Origin: Megaustenia siamemsis
Lineage: Eukaryota; Mollusca; Gastropoda; Stylommatophora; Ariophantidae
Direction: 5' to 3'
DNA length: 64,000 bases
Assembly: GCA_032433765.1 (NCBI GenBank)
Contig: JAVIAB010000059.1
Location: 61,096,582-61,160,581 of the forward strand
Below, piece by piece: positions 10,441 through 20,609 of the stretch. The notes beneath the pieces were generated by a model, which had not been told where the DNA came from, did no database searches, and saw only the letters and a program-made list of their open reading frames with translations. Made by a program: the position numbers and the translations under genes. Position 1 is the first letter of the stretch; every line of letters begins with the position of its first letter.

Positions 10441-10763
10441 TTAGGTAAAGTACGAGACTTGGACTGGCGTTTTAGCATGCGAGTTTACACCCATATGTGC
10501 TCGGCCGCCTATCCAGAAATGTTCGGAGATTTCTGTATAGTGTCGCCTCAAGCATCGAAACTCAGATTCGAGGCGACATTCCTCACCTTCCCAAGGTAAT
10601 ACCATGGTACCCATTTCTGCCAACGACCGGGGGGGGGGGGTATTTTTTTTTTTCAAACCACGAGTACAATTCACACTGCTCTCAGCGGGAATCGAACACG
10701 GGTTGGCCGAACAGCGGTAGTCCAGTCGGGTGGTTTTCCCAACTAGGCTACCGAGGCCCCCAT
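10441..10763 (-). mobile_element. SINE-B, tRNA-derived
   Basis: The minus-strand sense begins GGGGGCCTCGGTAGCCTAGT. Box A TAGCCTAGTTG and box B GTTCGATTC both fit the Pol III consensus. The body holds a C-run/A-run (10628-10650), TGGTACCATGG and a 3' end GTACTTTACC. Other copies are at 16967-17281 and 44877-45200. Confidence 0.85.
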
Positions 10764-10935
10764 GTATAGACATTACCGGTGACGCTATAGTTGAGGTAAC
10801 CTATACATTATCCCCATTACCTATTTTTAGAACCCTTCCACCTGTGTTTTGACCCTCCCATTAGCTGGTCAACTACCACTGGATATCCTGCACTAGATAT
10901 ATATATGTGGATTTGGAGTACCCACTACTTGCGGA
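10764..10935. other. Intergenic, nothing recognised
   Basis: Unassigned short stretch with a small (TA)n. Confidence 0.3.
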
Positions 10936-11170
10936 GTGTGTTCTTGTCAATCCAATGAAGCATGTTTTGTGAGTCAGTCAAGATGACCGCATGTGTTGTG
11001 GTCTTTTAACCAGCCATGTGATTGCTTCTGTGGCAGCCTCAACATCCATGCGTGTGCTGGATGTTGTAGTCTTGTAGGTCCCTACACCTTTCTCTATCAA
11101 CGTTCCATTAGAATACACAATAAAACAAAAGCAGCTTCGCACAGCCTTTTTTAACCAAGACATCAGTGTA
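10936..11170 (-). pseudogene. LINE-5 RNase H domain fragment
   Basis: The minus-strand frame 10978-11163 gives GTYKTTTSSTRMDVEAATEA followed by ITWLVKR. This is the RNase H segment around the catalytic Glu (EAATEA) of the LINE-5 family, whose downstream part is at 24478-24864. Confidence 0.7.
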
Positions 11171-11258
11171 GATGATCAGGTCTTGAGGCAGGATCTCAGA
11201 CTCAGGGATGCCTTGCTACAAGTCACAGCATTTTCTGTTTAAGCGTATGACGACCTTA

Positions 11259-12019
11259 GTTAACCCGTGCCTGCCAATCACAGTATTCGTTATTGAATGT
11301 TAACCCGTGCCTGTCAATCACAGTATTCGTTGTTGAATGTTAACACGTGCCTGTCAATCACAGTATTCGCTGTTGAATTTTAACTCGTGCCTGTCAATCA
11401 CAGTATTCGTTGTTGAATGTTAACTCGTGCCTGTCAATCACAGTATTCGTTGTTGAATGTTAACCCGTGCCTGTCAATCACAGTATTCGTTGTTGAATGT
11501 TAACCCGTGCCTGTCAATCACAGTATTCGTTGTTGAATGTTAACCCGTGCCTGTCAATCACAGTATTCGTTGTTGAATGTTAACCCGTGCCTGTCAATCA
11601 CAGTATTCGCTGTTGAATGTTAACTCGTGCCTGTCAATCACAGTATTCGTTGTTGAATGTTAACTCGTGCCTGTCAATCACAGTATTCGTTGTTGAATGT
11701 TAACCCGTGCCTGTCAATCACAGTATTCGTTGTTGAATGTTAACCCGTGCCTGTCAATCACAGTATTCGTTGTTGAATGTTAACACGTGCCTGTCAATCA
11801 CAGTACTCGTTGTTGAATGTTAACTCGTGCATGTCAATCACAGTATTCGTTGTTGAATGTTAACTCGTGCCTGTCAATCACAGTATTCGTTGTTGAATGT
11901 TAACACGTGCCTGTCAATCACAGTATTCGTTGTTGAATGTTAACCCGTGCCTATCAGTCACAATATTCGTTGTTGAATGTTAACTCGTGCCTGTCAATCA
12001 CAGTATTCGTTGTTGAATC
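11259..12019 (+). repeat. 40-bp satellite array, 19 units
   Basis: Unit TAACCCGTGCCTGTCAATCA + CAGTATTCGTTGTTGAATGT, 19 consecutive copies at near-constant 40-bp spacing. Most differ only at the fifth base (C, T or A in TAACxCG). The order of variants suggests a higher-order pattern. No coding potential. It ends at GAATCAGGTC. Confidence 0.97.
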
Positions 12020-12034
12020 AGGTCACAAATCAAT

Positions 12035-12385
12035 TATGGTTAAGATTATAGTTATGTTTATTCAAGAGCCCCGGTATCCTGCAAACAAATAGGAATCCAT
12101 AACTGCTCAACCGCCGTGCCAGTGGAATCATCCGAATTAACATCTCATCGAATATCCACACAAAGGAAACAGTAACAATCAGTTACAGATACGTAGCAGA
12201 TACAGCACACGTCAAAAGATATAAGGCGTTTCCGCACCGAAATGAACACATCTGAAATGTCCTTCATACGATATCATCATTCACTGTAAGCAATTTGAAT
12301 ATAGAAACACCATCTGGATGAAACACACAGCTCACGGTGTACACAAAGCATTACTCAGTAGCTCCGGCAGCAAGCCGGACTACAA
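12035..12385 (+). repeat. Repeat D copy
   Basis: Matches repeat D from ATGGTTAAGATTATAGTTAT to GCTCCGGCAGCAAGCCGGAC. It directly follows the 40-bp satellite. Confidence 0.7.
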
Positions 12386-12765
12386 ATCAATTCTTATACT
12401 GCAGTCAAAAACTGGTAATCACTTTTCTTGAATTTATTGAAAATATAACTGTTATTATTAAGTTATATATTTACTCTGTGTAGTATTTATACACTCTTGG
12501 AAAGCACCAGCTAGTCGGTGCATATATGAGATGGGTTTATCTTAGGTGGGTCTAGTGGTATTAGTGATAACATTATTGAAAAAACGAAGTGAACGTTTTT
12601 TTTAAATTTTGTTTTAAATAATTAATCAAAGATAGAAGGGAGATGGAAGAAAGTAAACTTGAAATAATGAAATGTTTGTTAAAGAATATTCAAATGTTTG
12701 TTGGTTATAAAGAAAATATATTAGTTTGAGATCATGCCCCACGATGACCTCACAGAAGAGTTAAC
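12386..12765. other. AT-rich intergenic
   Basis: No gene or known repeat seen. Confidence 0.35.
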
Positions 12766-12769
12766 ATCA

Positions 12770-12940
12770 TTATCAAGTACCATGCCTGCTGGCGTAGGTG
12801 ATCATGTCTCTCCACAACTTTCGATCACGACAGTTATTTGTCATTTTTGTTGACCTTCTGCCAAGCCATTCTCTTATGTTTTGTGGTATCTTTTCTCTTT
12901 GCTTCCCTCTATCTCTTCGTCCCTCAGTTTTTCCAGTTAG
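12770..12940 (-). pseudogene. LINE-1 3' end fragment
   Basis: Reverse complement of the LINE-1 3' end (GTGGAGAGACATGATCACCT, GAGAATGGCTTGGCAGAAGG). A SINE-A is inserted at its left-hand 5' breakpoint. Confidence 0.75.
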
Positions 12941-12951
12941 TAGTGTACTTT

Positions 12952-13209
12952 AGGGAGCCGCAATATCTCAGTGGTTAGTGAAATGGACTACAAAGGACAA
13001 GAGGTAGGGTTCGATCCCAACCGACGGCTTCCGGGTTCACCTAGCCTTTAAAGGGTACCTGATTTTTTTCAGGGAAAGTGAAGCGGCACGGGCGTAATAC
13101 CGACCACATTACCCCAAAAATCATGTGCCAAAGTTCTGTAAAATATATGGTCACTAACATCATATTCCCTACACGCCACTTGGCGTGACGGGGGTACTTT
13201 ACTTTTTTT
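12952..13209 (+). mobile_element. SINE-A, full length, with 11-bp target-site duplication
   Basis: The tRNA-like head starts GGGAGCCGCAATATCTCAGT (box A has one change). Box B is GGTTCGATCCC, and the body runs to CACTTGGCGTGACGGGGGTA and TTTACTTTTTTTT. It is flanked by TAGTGTACTTT at 12941-12951 and 13210-13220, which fixes the insertion and shows that the element ends in a T run, not a poly(A) tail. Confidence 0.92.
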
Positions 13210-13220
13210 TAGTGTACTTT

Positions 13221-13475
13221 GTTCTAAATACTTCTCGAATCTGCATCGATGTCGTTCTTTGTTGTAAATACTTCTCGATGTGCATCCGTCCAGTAGCGTT
13301 AGGGGTGAGGGAGGTGTCCATATGCGTCCATATAAATATGTATACACATATATCTATAAATACACATATATTTTATGTAAGAACCGTAGTTGACGGATTT
13401 CTTCTATTTTATTGTATTTTATCACATATGGATGCGATCCTAAAAGGATTCACAGCGGAGTCATAAACAAACGCT
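13221..13475. other. Intergenic with a short tandem duplication
   Basis: TGTAAATACTTCTCGATGTGCATC-like words occur twice at 13223-13290. A TA-rich patch follows at 13337-13375. No gene. Confidence 0.4.
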
Positions 13476-13477
13476 AG

Positions 13478-13640
13478 GAAAACGCCAGATTAAGAGGAAG
13501 ACCGAGAAAGAGATGGATAAAAGGAATACTAGAGTCACTAGGTGGGATAATACCAGAAGAGGCCAACAGAAAAGCAAAGAATCGCAGATTGTATCTCCCC
13601 TCGACGTCAACGGCAATGGAGGAAGGAGAGATGAAGAAGA
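13478..13640 (+). pseudogene. LINE-6 3' end fragment
   Basis: Matches 48540-48705: AAGAGGAAGACCGAGAAAGA, ATGGATAAAAGGAAT, GAGGCCAACAGAAAAGCAAA, ATCTCCCCTCGACGTC, then GAAGGAGAGATGAAGAAGAT. Confidence 0.75.
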
Positions 13641-13975
13641 TGGATGCGAATCATGGACAATGGAACAACAGACAAGAATATCACTGGAGGCTGTAGAGAT
13701 GTTTTACAGAAGAATGTTGAGAATACCATGGACAGCTAAGAAGAGTAATTAAAGCATTCTGAAAGAGACCAAAGCAAAAAGAGAACTAATTTCCAATATT
13801 TGGAAGAAACAATCATCATTTCGTGACCATGTAATGAAAAGGGAACATCAAAGATACCAAGACGGCTTAAGAGAATGGCCTGACAGAAAGTCAACAACGG
13901 TATTGATATCAAAAGTTGTGGGGAAGACATGATCACCTACGCCAGCAGGCACGGTAATGGATGATGATTATGATT
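13641..13975 (+). pseudogene. LINE-1 C-terminal fragment
   Basis: Encodes CESWTMEQQTRISLEAVEMF then YRRMLRIPWTAKKSN (13650-13752), a stop, then the frameshifted GHVMKRE...KVVGKT region. It ends in ATGGATGATGATTATGATTG. It is joined to the LINE-6 3' end on its left. Confidence 0.8.
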
Positions 13976-14624
13976 GTATTTTAATGGAATATTTAGGGGC
14001 GAAATGGGGGTGGTCGGGCTGTAAAGGCGGAAGGGGAGTGGTCGGGTTGTAGGGGCGGAATTATATGACGGAGCATGGCGGTAAAGACAGCGATAAATAG
14101 ATCAGGAGAATGAAACGAACCATAGTTGGCCGATTGATTGTATTTTATTTTATTTAAATGAGATATTAAGAGGTGATTGGGGACAAATTGGTAAAGAGAT
14201 AGTCGTGTTGTAGAAGCGAAAGGAAGGGAATGGACTGATTGGTGATACAAATACGCGAATTATAGCTAACCGATTTATTGTGTTTTACTGCATTTTAATA
14301 TGATATTAAGGATATGATGAAAGGAAGTGGTCGGGTTGTAGGAGCAGAAGGGGTGGCATGATGGTTAAAGAAAACTGTGATAGCCGACCCATAGCTGACC
14401 GAGTGATTGTACTTGATTGAATTTTAGTGAATTTCGCTATGTTTTTAGAGGGGGGTCGCCGATGAAATGGTATTGGGTGCGTAGTAAAGTTGTAGAGATG
14501 TCCAGGTCGGGTTTGTAAAAGGTGATAGCTAACCGATTGATTTGTTAAAATGTGTATTTTAATGATTTTGTAAAGAATTTCAGAGGGGGAAAGGTATCGG
14601 TCGGGTAGTGGAGGCGGAATGGGT

Positions 14625-14989
14625 AAAAAAAAGTAAAGTACCCCCCGTCACGCCAAGTGGCGTATAGGGAAATATGGTGTTAGTGACCCTATATTTTACA
14701 GACCTTCAGCACATGATTTTTGGGGTAATGTGGTCGGTATTACGCCCGTGCTGCTTTTACTTTCCCAGAAAAAATCCGGTACCCATTTAAGGCTGGGTGA
14801 ACCCGGAGCCGTCGGTTGGGATCGAACCCTACCCCTTGTCCGTAGTAGTCCAGTTCACTAACCACTGAGCTATCGCGGCTCCTACTAATTTTTAGGGAAT
14901 TAGTAAAACCCAGGTGTCCTCGCCAGGATTACGAACCCCGGCTGTTGCCGTGGTAAGCCAACCGCCTATCGATTGCGCTAACCGGACAC
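14625..14989 (-). mobile_element. Composite SINE: SINE-N head fused to SINE-A, 13-bp TSD
   Basis: One insertion bounded by AGGCGGAATGGGT at 14612-14624 and 14990-15002. Read on the minus strand it begins with the SINE-N tRNA-like head (14884-14989; TAGCGCAATCGATAGG, GGGGTTCGTAATCC). It then switches at CCTAAAAATTAGT to a full SINE-A (14625-14883) with its own box A TAGCTCAGTGG and box B GGTTCGATCCC, ending in TACTTTACTTTTTTTT. Two different tRNA-like promoters thus sit in tandem within one retroposed unit. Confidence 0.9.
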
Positions 14990-15053
14990 AGGCGGAATGG
15001 GTGGTAAAGATAAAGAAGATATAAAATTAATAGTGAACCAAAGCTGGTCGGTA

Positions 15054-15322
15054 GAAATACAACGAAGACGATGACGCTGGATACGACTCACACTGCGAAA
15101 GCCAACTGAGAATATTACACAGCATGTCCTTTTCTGGAATCTCCAAGGAAAAAAGGCAAAAAGGAAGACCAAAATATTCTTGGTGAAGACAGATGGAAGC
15201 AGATATGAAGATGAAGGGGAAGACATGGAATGAACTTAAAAGATTGGCAACAAACAGAAAGGCTTGGAAAGAGTTTGCTGAAGACCCATGCTCCACAGGG
15301 AGCTGAATGGTAGAAGAAGAAG
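15054..15322 (+). mobile_element. LINE-4 3' fragment with 14-bp target-site duplication
   Basis: 5'-truncated LINE-4 (ATACAACGAAGACGATGACG to GGGAGCTGAATGGTAGAAGA) ending in a (GAA)n-like tail. AAAGCTGGTCGGTA at 15040-15053 and 15323-15336 is the duplicated target. It encodes frameshifted remnants of the C-terminal peptide around FAEDPCSTGS. Confidence 0.9.
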
Positions 15323-15500
15323 AAAGCTGGTCGGTAAATGAAGTAAGAAGAATAAATGTAAGACTCAAAGGTTACCAATTTATTGTCTTTTAATTAATTT
15401 TAATAGATTTCGACGGGGTTTCGTGTGATCTTGGACGGATTTTTAGGGTGGATAAGTATGTAATGAGTGGTTTCTATATATAGGATATGTCGGGGAAATA

Positions 15501-15795
15501 TAAAATGTGGTTGCGATTTGTAGCAGGGTTGAAGGTGTTCAGGTTATATTTACCCACCGCAAAGATTTTGTACAGAAAAAAAATATGAGAAGTGATCACA
15601 GGGTTGTCGTCCCTAAATGATTTTGGCGAGATTTTAAACACAACTATAAGAGAGTTTTAAACAAAACTAGAAGAGAGTTGTTAACAATATTAGAAGAGAG
15701 TTGTTAACAAAACTAAGAAATACACTTTCTGCAAATTTGGAGATAAAAGACCACACATTTCCTATTGACCATAACCCAACATATCTTGGCGTTCC
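15501..15795. other. Intergenic, small AAGAGAGTTGTTAACAA repeats
   Basis: Three imperfect ~30-bp units around ACTAGAAGAGAGTTGTTAAC lie at ~15643-15718. No gene. Confidence 0.45.
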
Positions 15796-16250
15796 ATTGA
15801 TCGCATAATGACATGGATAAATCAGTAGACAAATCAAATAAAAGAGCCAGAAAAAGAACAGATGTTATCAAGAATTTAGCAGGAACGGATTGGGGAGCAG
15901 ACAACAATATCTTGAAACGAATATACGTAGAAAGAGAAAGACCAGTCCTAGAGTATGGAGTCGCAGCCTGGGCTGCAGTTTCCAAATCACTGCTTAGTCA
16001 AATTTACAGAACAAAAAAACAAGGCTACCCGTATCATCACGTGTGCTATGAAATCTATATCTGTCGACACTCTAGAAACAGTAACAGTCGTTCAACCTTT
16101 GGAAGATGAAAGGAAAACTAAAGTAATACAGCAAGCTTAGAAATACAAAAGGCACCCTAACCACACCATGCACAAAGGAATAATCGGTTTCAGAAAAGGA
16201 AGACTAAAGAGGAGCAACTTCACGGCAGTCTCCAACGAATTAACAACTAG
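15796..16250 (+). pseudogene. LINE-5 fragment between RT and RNase H
   Basis: Encodes DVIKNLAGTDWGADNNILKR and VLEYGVAAWA, then after a -1 frameshift KATRIITCAMKSISVDTLET and QPLEDERKTKVIQQA. This is the region between RT and RNase H of jockey-like LINEs. The two overlapping frames (15813-16109 and 15955-16140) show a single frameshift. Later sequence (TACAAAAGGCACCCTAACCA) still aligns with the family. Confidence 0.75.
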
Positions 16251-16257
16251 CGATGGT

Positions 16258-16512
16258 TTTTGTACTTCAGCAGCTCAGTGGTTAGTGAGCTGGACTACAA
16301 AAGACAAGAGGTTGGTTACGATCCTGATCGACAGCTTCCAGGTTCACCCAGCATTGAAAGAGGACCGACTTTTTCCTCGGAAAGTAAAGCGGCACGGACG
16401 TAATACTAACCTCATTACCCCAATAATAATGTGCTAAGGGTTTATAAAAATTATGGTCGCTAACACCATATTCCCTATACGCCACTTGGCGTGACGGGGC
16501 TCTTTACTTTAC
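16258..16512 (+). mobile_element. SINE-A copy, diverged head
   Basis: Box A region AGCAGCTCAGTGGTTAGTGA, box B diverged (GGTTACGATCC), body with CCCAGCATTGAAAGAGGACC and the 3' CACTTGGCGTGACGGGGCTC + TTTACTTT end. Confidence 0.8.
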
Positions 16513-16960
16513 CACTCAGAACTACAGAGACTCTCACCAATATTTACACATGTTTGAGATCCCCTCATCCAATGAAACTCATTACTTTGCAGCAGAACGT
16601 GAGCACTGAGTTTACTATCGGTATTATTACTTATTAAAATCTAATGCCAGTAACATGGTCAAACCACGAACTGGTGGTCGAGGGCATTGCACAGTTGCTT
16701 TCTTTAAGCGTAACGTGGTATTTTAGTTATAATCTTTGAAGTTTATCAGCATGTATGAGTGAATCTGTCCTGAGTCTAGCACATTACATTCTTTTCTTTT
16801 TGTGTATACATTTTGTAAATGGTTGCAGTTCGTGACACTACACACAAAAATGTGACATTTCTAACTTCAGTGTCTTGTTTATGAATGACATTTTAGTAGA
16901 ATAATGTCTGCCACATTTTTTTTTTTTAATTTCAGACTTTCTATCTGGTGTACCATGTTC
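16513..16960. other. Intergenic, nothing recognised
   Basis: No gene or named repeat. Poly-T run at ~16918-16927. Confidence 0.35.
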
Positions 16961-16966
16961 AATTGA

Positions 16967-17281
16967 AAGGTAAAGTACGAGACTTGAATCGGTGTCTTAG
17001 CACGCGGGATTTCACCTATACCTGCTCGATCGCAGAAATGTACGGAGACTTATGGATAGTGTTACTGCAAGCATCGAAACTCACGTCATTCGGCGGCATT
17101 CCTCACCTTCCCAGAGTAATTCCCTGGTACCCATTTCTGCCATCGGCTGGGTCGACCGCGGGATTTTTTTTTCCAACCACGAGTACAATTCACACTGCTT
17201 CCAATGCGAATCGAACTCGGGTTGTCCGAACGTTGGTAGCCCAGTCGAGTGGTTTTCCCACCGAGGCTGCAGAGGCCCCTA
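16967..17281 (-). mobile_element. SINE-B copy
   Basis: Matches 10441-10763 in the same orientation. Head at right (GGGGCCTCTGCAGCCTCGGT), box B GAGTTCGATTCGC-like, body with CGCGGTCGACCCAGCCGATG, 3' end at GTACTTTACC. Confidence 0.8.
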
Positions 17282-17329
17282 TGTTAAATTTATTGTTAAC
17301 TGTGATTATTTTTTTTTTTATTTAAGATG

Positions 17330-17700
17330 GCATTATTATCTTGTTGCATCTCAACATCAAAGATTGCCTACCACATACCGCCATTTCACTGTATCTCTTG
17401 CCTTGATTATGCACGATGCCATATATTCTTCTTTCCACCTCTTGAGGCCCGTAGACCTCTTTACACTTTACCTACCTAGTTTACATTGAATTTGCTTCTC
17501 CAAACTGATTTTCAGTAGTTTATAATGTTCTGTTACGTTTTCTACAAGTTGTTCAAATTGTACTTAATAGTCCTTTCTCCATTTTCAGCTGTTTCAAACT
17601 TCATTATTTCTTTTCGTCTGTATCTACCCATTTTTCCCCGAATTTTTCTATGAATCCGCATTTCAAAGACATCAGTTTCCTTTTCTGTTTTCTTATATAG
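17330..17700 (-). pseudogene. LINE-3 C-terminal fragment, old and degenerate
   Basis: The order of words matches 27878-28350 with heavy decay: CATCAAAGATTGCCTACCAC, TCTCTTGCCTTGATTATGCA, TTTTCAGCTGTTTCAAACTT, CGCATTTCAAAGACATCAGT. No open frame remains. Confidence 0.6.
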
Positions 17701-17800
17701 TGTCTGTTACTAACTAATATAATACATTATTAATTTTAAAATAATGATATAAATGATAATAATAATATAAAAAAAAAACTAATAATATTTCTAAAAAAGT

Positions 17801-18052
17801 AATGAGCCCTGTCACGCTAAGTGGCATATAGGGAATATAGTGTTAGTGACCATATTTTTTTATAAACAGATGCCGAAGGCACAAGATTTTTTGGGGCAAT
17901 GTGGTCGGTATTACGCCCGTGTCGCTTTACTTTTACCAGTCCGATACTCATTTAAGGAAAGATGAAACCGGGAAACCGTCGATCAGAATCGAACTCGACC
18001 TCTTGTCCCTTGTGGTCTAGTTCACTAACCAGTGAGCTATCGCGGCTCCTCC
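17801..18052 (-). mobile_element. SINE-A copy
   Basis: Minus-strand sense, head ending AGGAGCCGCGATAGCTCACT at ~18052. The body and the CACTTAGCGTGACAGGGCTC 3' end are followed by a T run (AAAAAA at 17791-17800 on the plus strand). Confidence 0.85.
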
Positions 18053-18298
18053 AATAATATAAAAATTAATAATATATAAATAATATATAAGTAAACATCA
18101 TCATCAAGTCGCGTGTCCTTTACAGAACGTTGCACTCACCACAGCTCGTCTGAAAGAACCTGTCTCTAGTCAGATATTCCAACACAATATTTCTCGGCAG
18201 TCATCAGTGTAATATAAACTAATATAATCATCTAATAACACAATACGTTAATAATATAATAAAATAATATAAAAGCTAATATAGTAACTAATATAAAT

Positions 18299-18421
18299 AA
18301 AAAGTAAAGTGCCCCGTCACGCCAAGTGATGTATAAGGAATATGATGTTAGTGACAAATTTTTACAGATCTTCGGTGCATGATTTTTGGGTTAATGTGGT
18401 CGATATTACGCCCGTGCCGCT
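18299..18421 (-). mobile_element. SINE-A 3' half
   Basis: Only the 3' portion (GTGCCGAAGATCTG... to CACTTGGCGTGACGGGGCAC + TTTACTTTTT) is present. The tRNA-like head is lost. Confidence 0.8.
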
Positions 18422-18895
18422 AGAAACTAATTTAATAAACTAATAATGTAATAAACTAGTATAAAAAGCTTTAATAAACTAATAATATAAGAAACTTTAC
18501 AAAACGTATATAATAAACTAATAATATAAGAAACTTTACAAAACGTATATAATAAACTAATAATATAAGAAACTTTACAAAAGGAAATATAATAAACTAA
18601 TAATATAAGAAACTTTACAAAACGTATATAATAAACTAATAATATAAGAAACTTTACAAAAGGAAATATAATAAACTAATAATATAAGAAACTTTACAAA
18701 ACGTATATAATAAACTAATAATATAATAAATTAATAATATAATAAACTAATATTATAATAAACTAATAATATAATAAACTAATAATATAATAAACTAATA
18801 TTATAATAAACTAATAATACAATAAACTAATAATATAATAAACTAATACAATACATTAATAATATAATAAACTAATTATATAATAAACTAATAGA
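18422..18895 (+). repeat. AT-rich 39-bp minisatellite and (TAATATAATAAAC)n
   Basis: About six units of AATAATATAAGAAACTTTAC + AAAACGTATATAATAAACT at ~18478-18715, with alternating AAACGTATAT and AAAGGAAATA variants, then a simpler ATAATAAACTAATAAT array. Non-coding. Confidence 0.9.
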
Positions 18896-19240
18896 GAAAC
18901 TAATGAAATAAAGTAATATAGAAACTAATATAATAAATGTATATGGAAATTAATATAGTAAAGAAATATAATACAGTAATATAATAAACTAATATAGAAA
19001 TTAATACAATAAAATAATATAATAAACTTAATATAGAAATTAATACAATAAAATAATATAATAAACTAAATATAGAAATTAATACAATAAAATAATATAA
19101 TAAACTTAATATAGAAATTAATACAATAAAATAATATAATAAACTTAATATAGAAATTAATACTATAAAAAAATATAATAAACTTAATATAGAAATTAAT
19201 ACAATAAAATAATATAATAAACATAACATAGAAACTGATT
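18896..19240 (+). repeat. AT-rich 39-bp minisatellite, second array
   Basis: About six units of AATATAGAAATTAATACAAT + AAAATAATATAATAAACTT. Read on the minus strand this gives a repetitive hydrophobic frame (18900-19229) that is a by-product of the repeat. Confidence 0.9.
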
Positions 19241-19630
19241 ATAATAAGCTAATCGGTAATTAACAATCCTTCTAAGAAACATGTGTCTTACAGCAACTCA
19301 CAACTGATGACGTAATCAAATGTCCTGATACGCTCTAGCATTATATTTCGATGTGGTAGCTATACATTAATCTTTAATAATGAGCATCCTAGCACACTAT
19401 TTATTAAACTCTGTGACGGTTCAAACATGCCTGGAATGACAGCAGGGTTGTGTTGAGCGCTACATCCAGCTATGAGAATATATTATTTGAGCCTCTTTTT
19501 CATCGATAACAAACGGCGAATGAAAAAGAGACCGCACACCAGGGTCACCTTTCGATGTTTGGCTTGACAAATACGAAATCCTGATTACAGTAACATCGAC
19601 CAAACGTGATCGTATTTAACAAATATCTTG
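19241..19630. other. Intergenic, nothing recognised
   Basis: No coding or repeat assignment. Confidence 0.35.
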
Positions 19631-19636
19631 ACTCAT

Positions 19637-19765
19637 CATCATCATCGAGTACCATCTCCGCAACAAAGGTTGGCTACCATGGAGCGACATTCTGCTCTGT
19701 CTCTTGCTTTGATGGCGCAGGTTGTCATAGGCTGGTTTGTCCATCCTTTGATGTTACACGATCTT
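19637..19765 (-). pseudogene. LINE-3 3' end fragment
   Basis: Reverse complement of the LINE-3 3' end: (GAT)n tail, GAGTACCATCTCCGCAACAA, GGTTGGCTACCATGGAGCGA, GCAGGTTGTCATAGGCTGGT. Confidence 0.8.
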
Positions 19766-20150
19766 GACTAATTATGTGTATATTAGATCTCAGATCACAG
19801 ACTTACCACATGGTAATAGTTTCTCTTGTCTTATATCTGAGTACAATGACATATCTGAGGTGTTGCATCTCTTTTCAAATATTAATCATGGATCGTCTTT
19901 GTGTGAATTAATCTTTTGTATGTAAGTTTACATTTGGGTATTTGCTTCAACCAAAGGTCGCTCCTCAAATAAAGCTTGTGTCTTAATCACGGAACATACA
20001 ATTAAGTTTTTATTTTTATTTTGTCCCAGTGTATTTTTGTTTTTCTTTCGGGGCTGAAATAAAAATTGACCAGAACACCTCGCGGCCACTGCATTGGTGT
20101 TGCAGCATTTATTCTCCAACGATAAAAAATGTCATTAATTCCATGGAATT
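19766..20150. other. Intergenic, nothing recognised
   Basis: AT-rich, no gene identified. Confidence 0.35.
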
Positions 20151-20164
20151 TGCCACCATCATTA

Positions 20165-20605
20165 ACTCCATTGAAGGGTTAGCGGGGTAGAGTTTGTACC
20201 CTACCAAAGGAAGAGTAAGATGTCTCCTTTCCTCCGCTAGTCTTTGGGACACCCTTGGGCAAGGTGGGGCTCCCGTTTAACCCCCATTATCAGAGTTATG
20301 TGAAGCCATTGGAGCAGGTGGTGGATGGTGTTGTGGGAGCAGTCGACAAGTAGTGCCGGTTATGGTCCCCACACCGCTATGGCAGTCAGAGGATCTCATG
20401 TATAGAGACAATGGCTGCGATCTCCGACTAGTACAGTCACTGCCAAGAAGGAAAGGAATGGCAAACTACCTTCTTTTAATGCCTAGACTAATCATGACAA
20501 ATCACAACTTTATATCTACAGCTAACGACGTTAATGGGGACTCCGCAGCCACCTCGTACGGTAGGGAGCGTCATGTGCTACAGGTACTGATGATGACTAC
20601 TAATA
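20165..20605 (+). repeat. Unclassified GC-richer block, possible LINE 5' region or SINE
   Basis: Distinct from its AT-rich surroundings. It includes GGGGTAGAGTTTGTACCCTA, CTTGGGCAAGGTGGGGCTCC, CAAGAAGGAAAGGAATGGCA and CTCGTACGGTAGGGAGCGTC. No other copy was noticed in the window. The frame 20353-20754 has no domain. A retroelement leader is possible but unproven. Confidence 0.35.
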
Positions 20606-20609
20606 CAAA

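Larger units (their letters stand above)
13976..15500. repeat. Degenerate ~140-bp tandem repeat region (interrupted)
   Basis: At least five diverged copies of a phrase containing ATAGCTAACCGATTGATTGT, ATTTTAATGNNATATT and GTGGTCGGGTTGTAGGGGCG. Phrase starts are near 14107, 14261, 14390, 14529 and 15366. Two younger insertions with clear target-site duplications split it: a composite SINE (14625-14989) and a LINE-4 (15054-15322). No coding sense. Confidence 0.75.

Noticed and set aside
11259..12019. CRISPR array
   Set aside because: Units are contiguous with no unique spacers, the setting is a eukaryotic genome and there are no cas genes. It is a satellite.
18900..19229. Repetitive hydrophobic 109-residue protein
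   Set aside because: By-product of the AT-rich 39-bp minisatellite.
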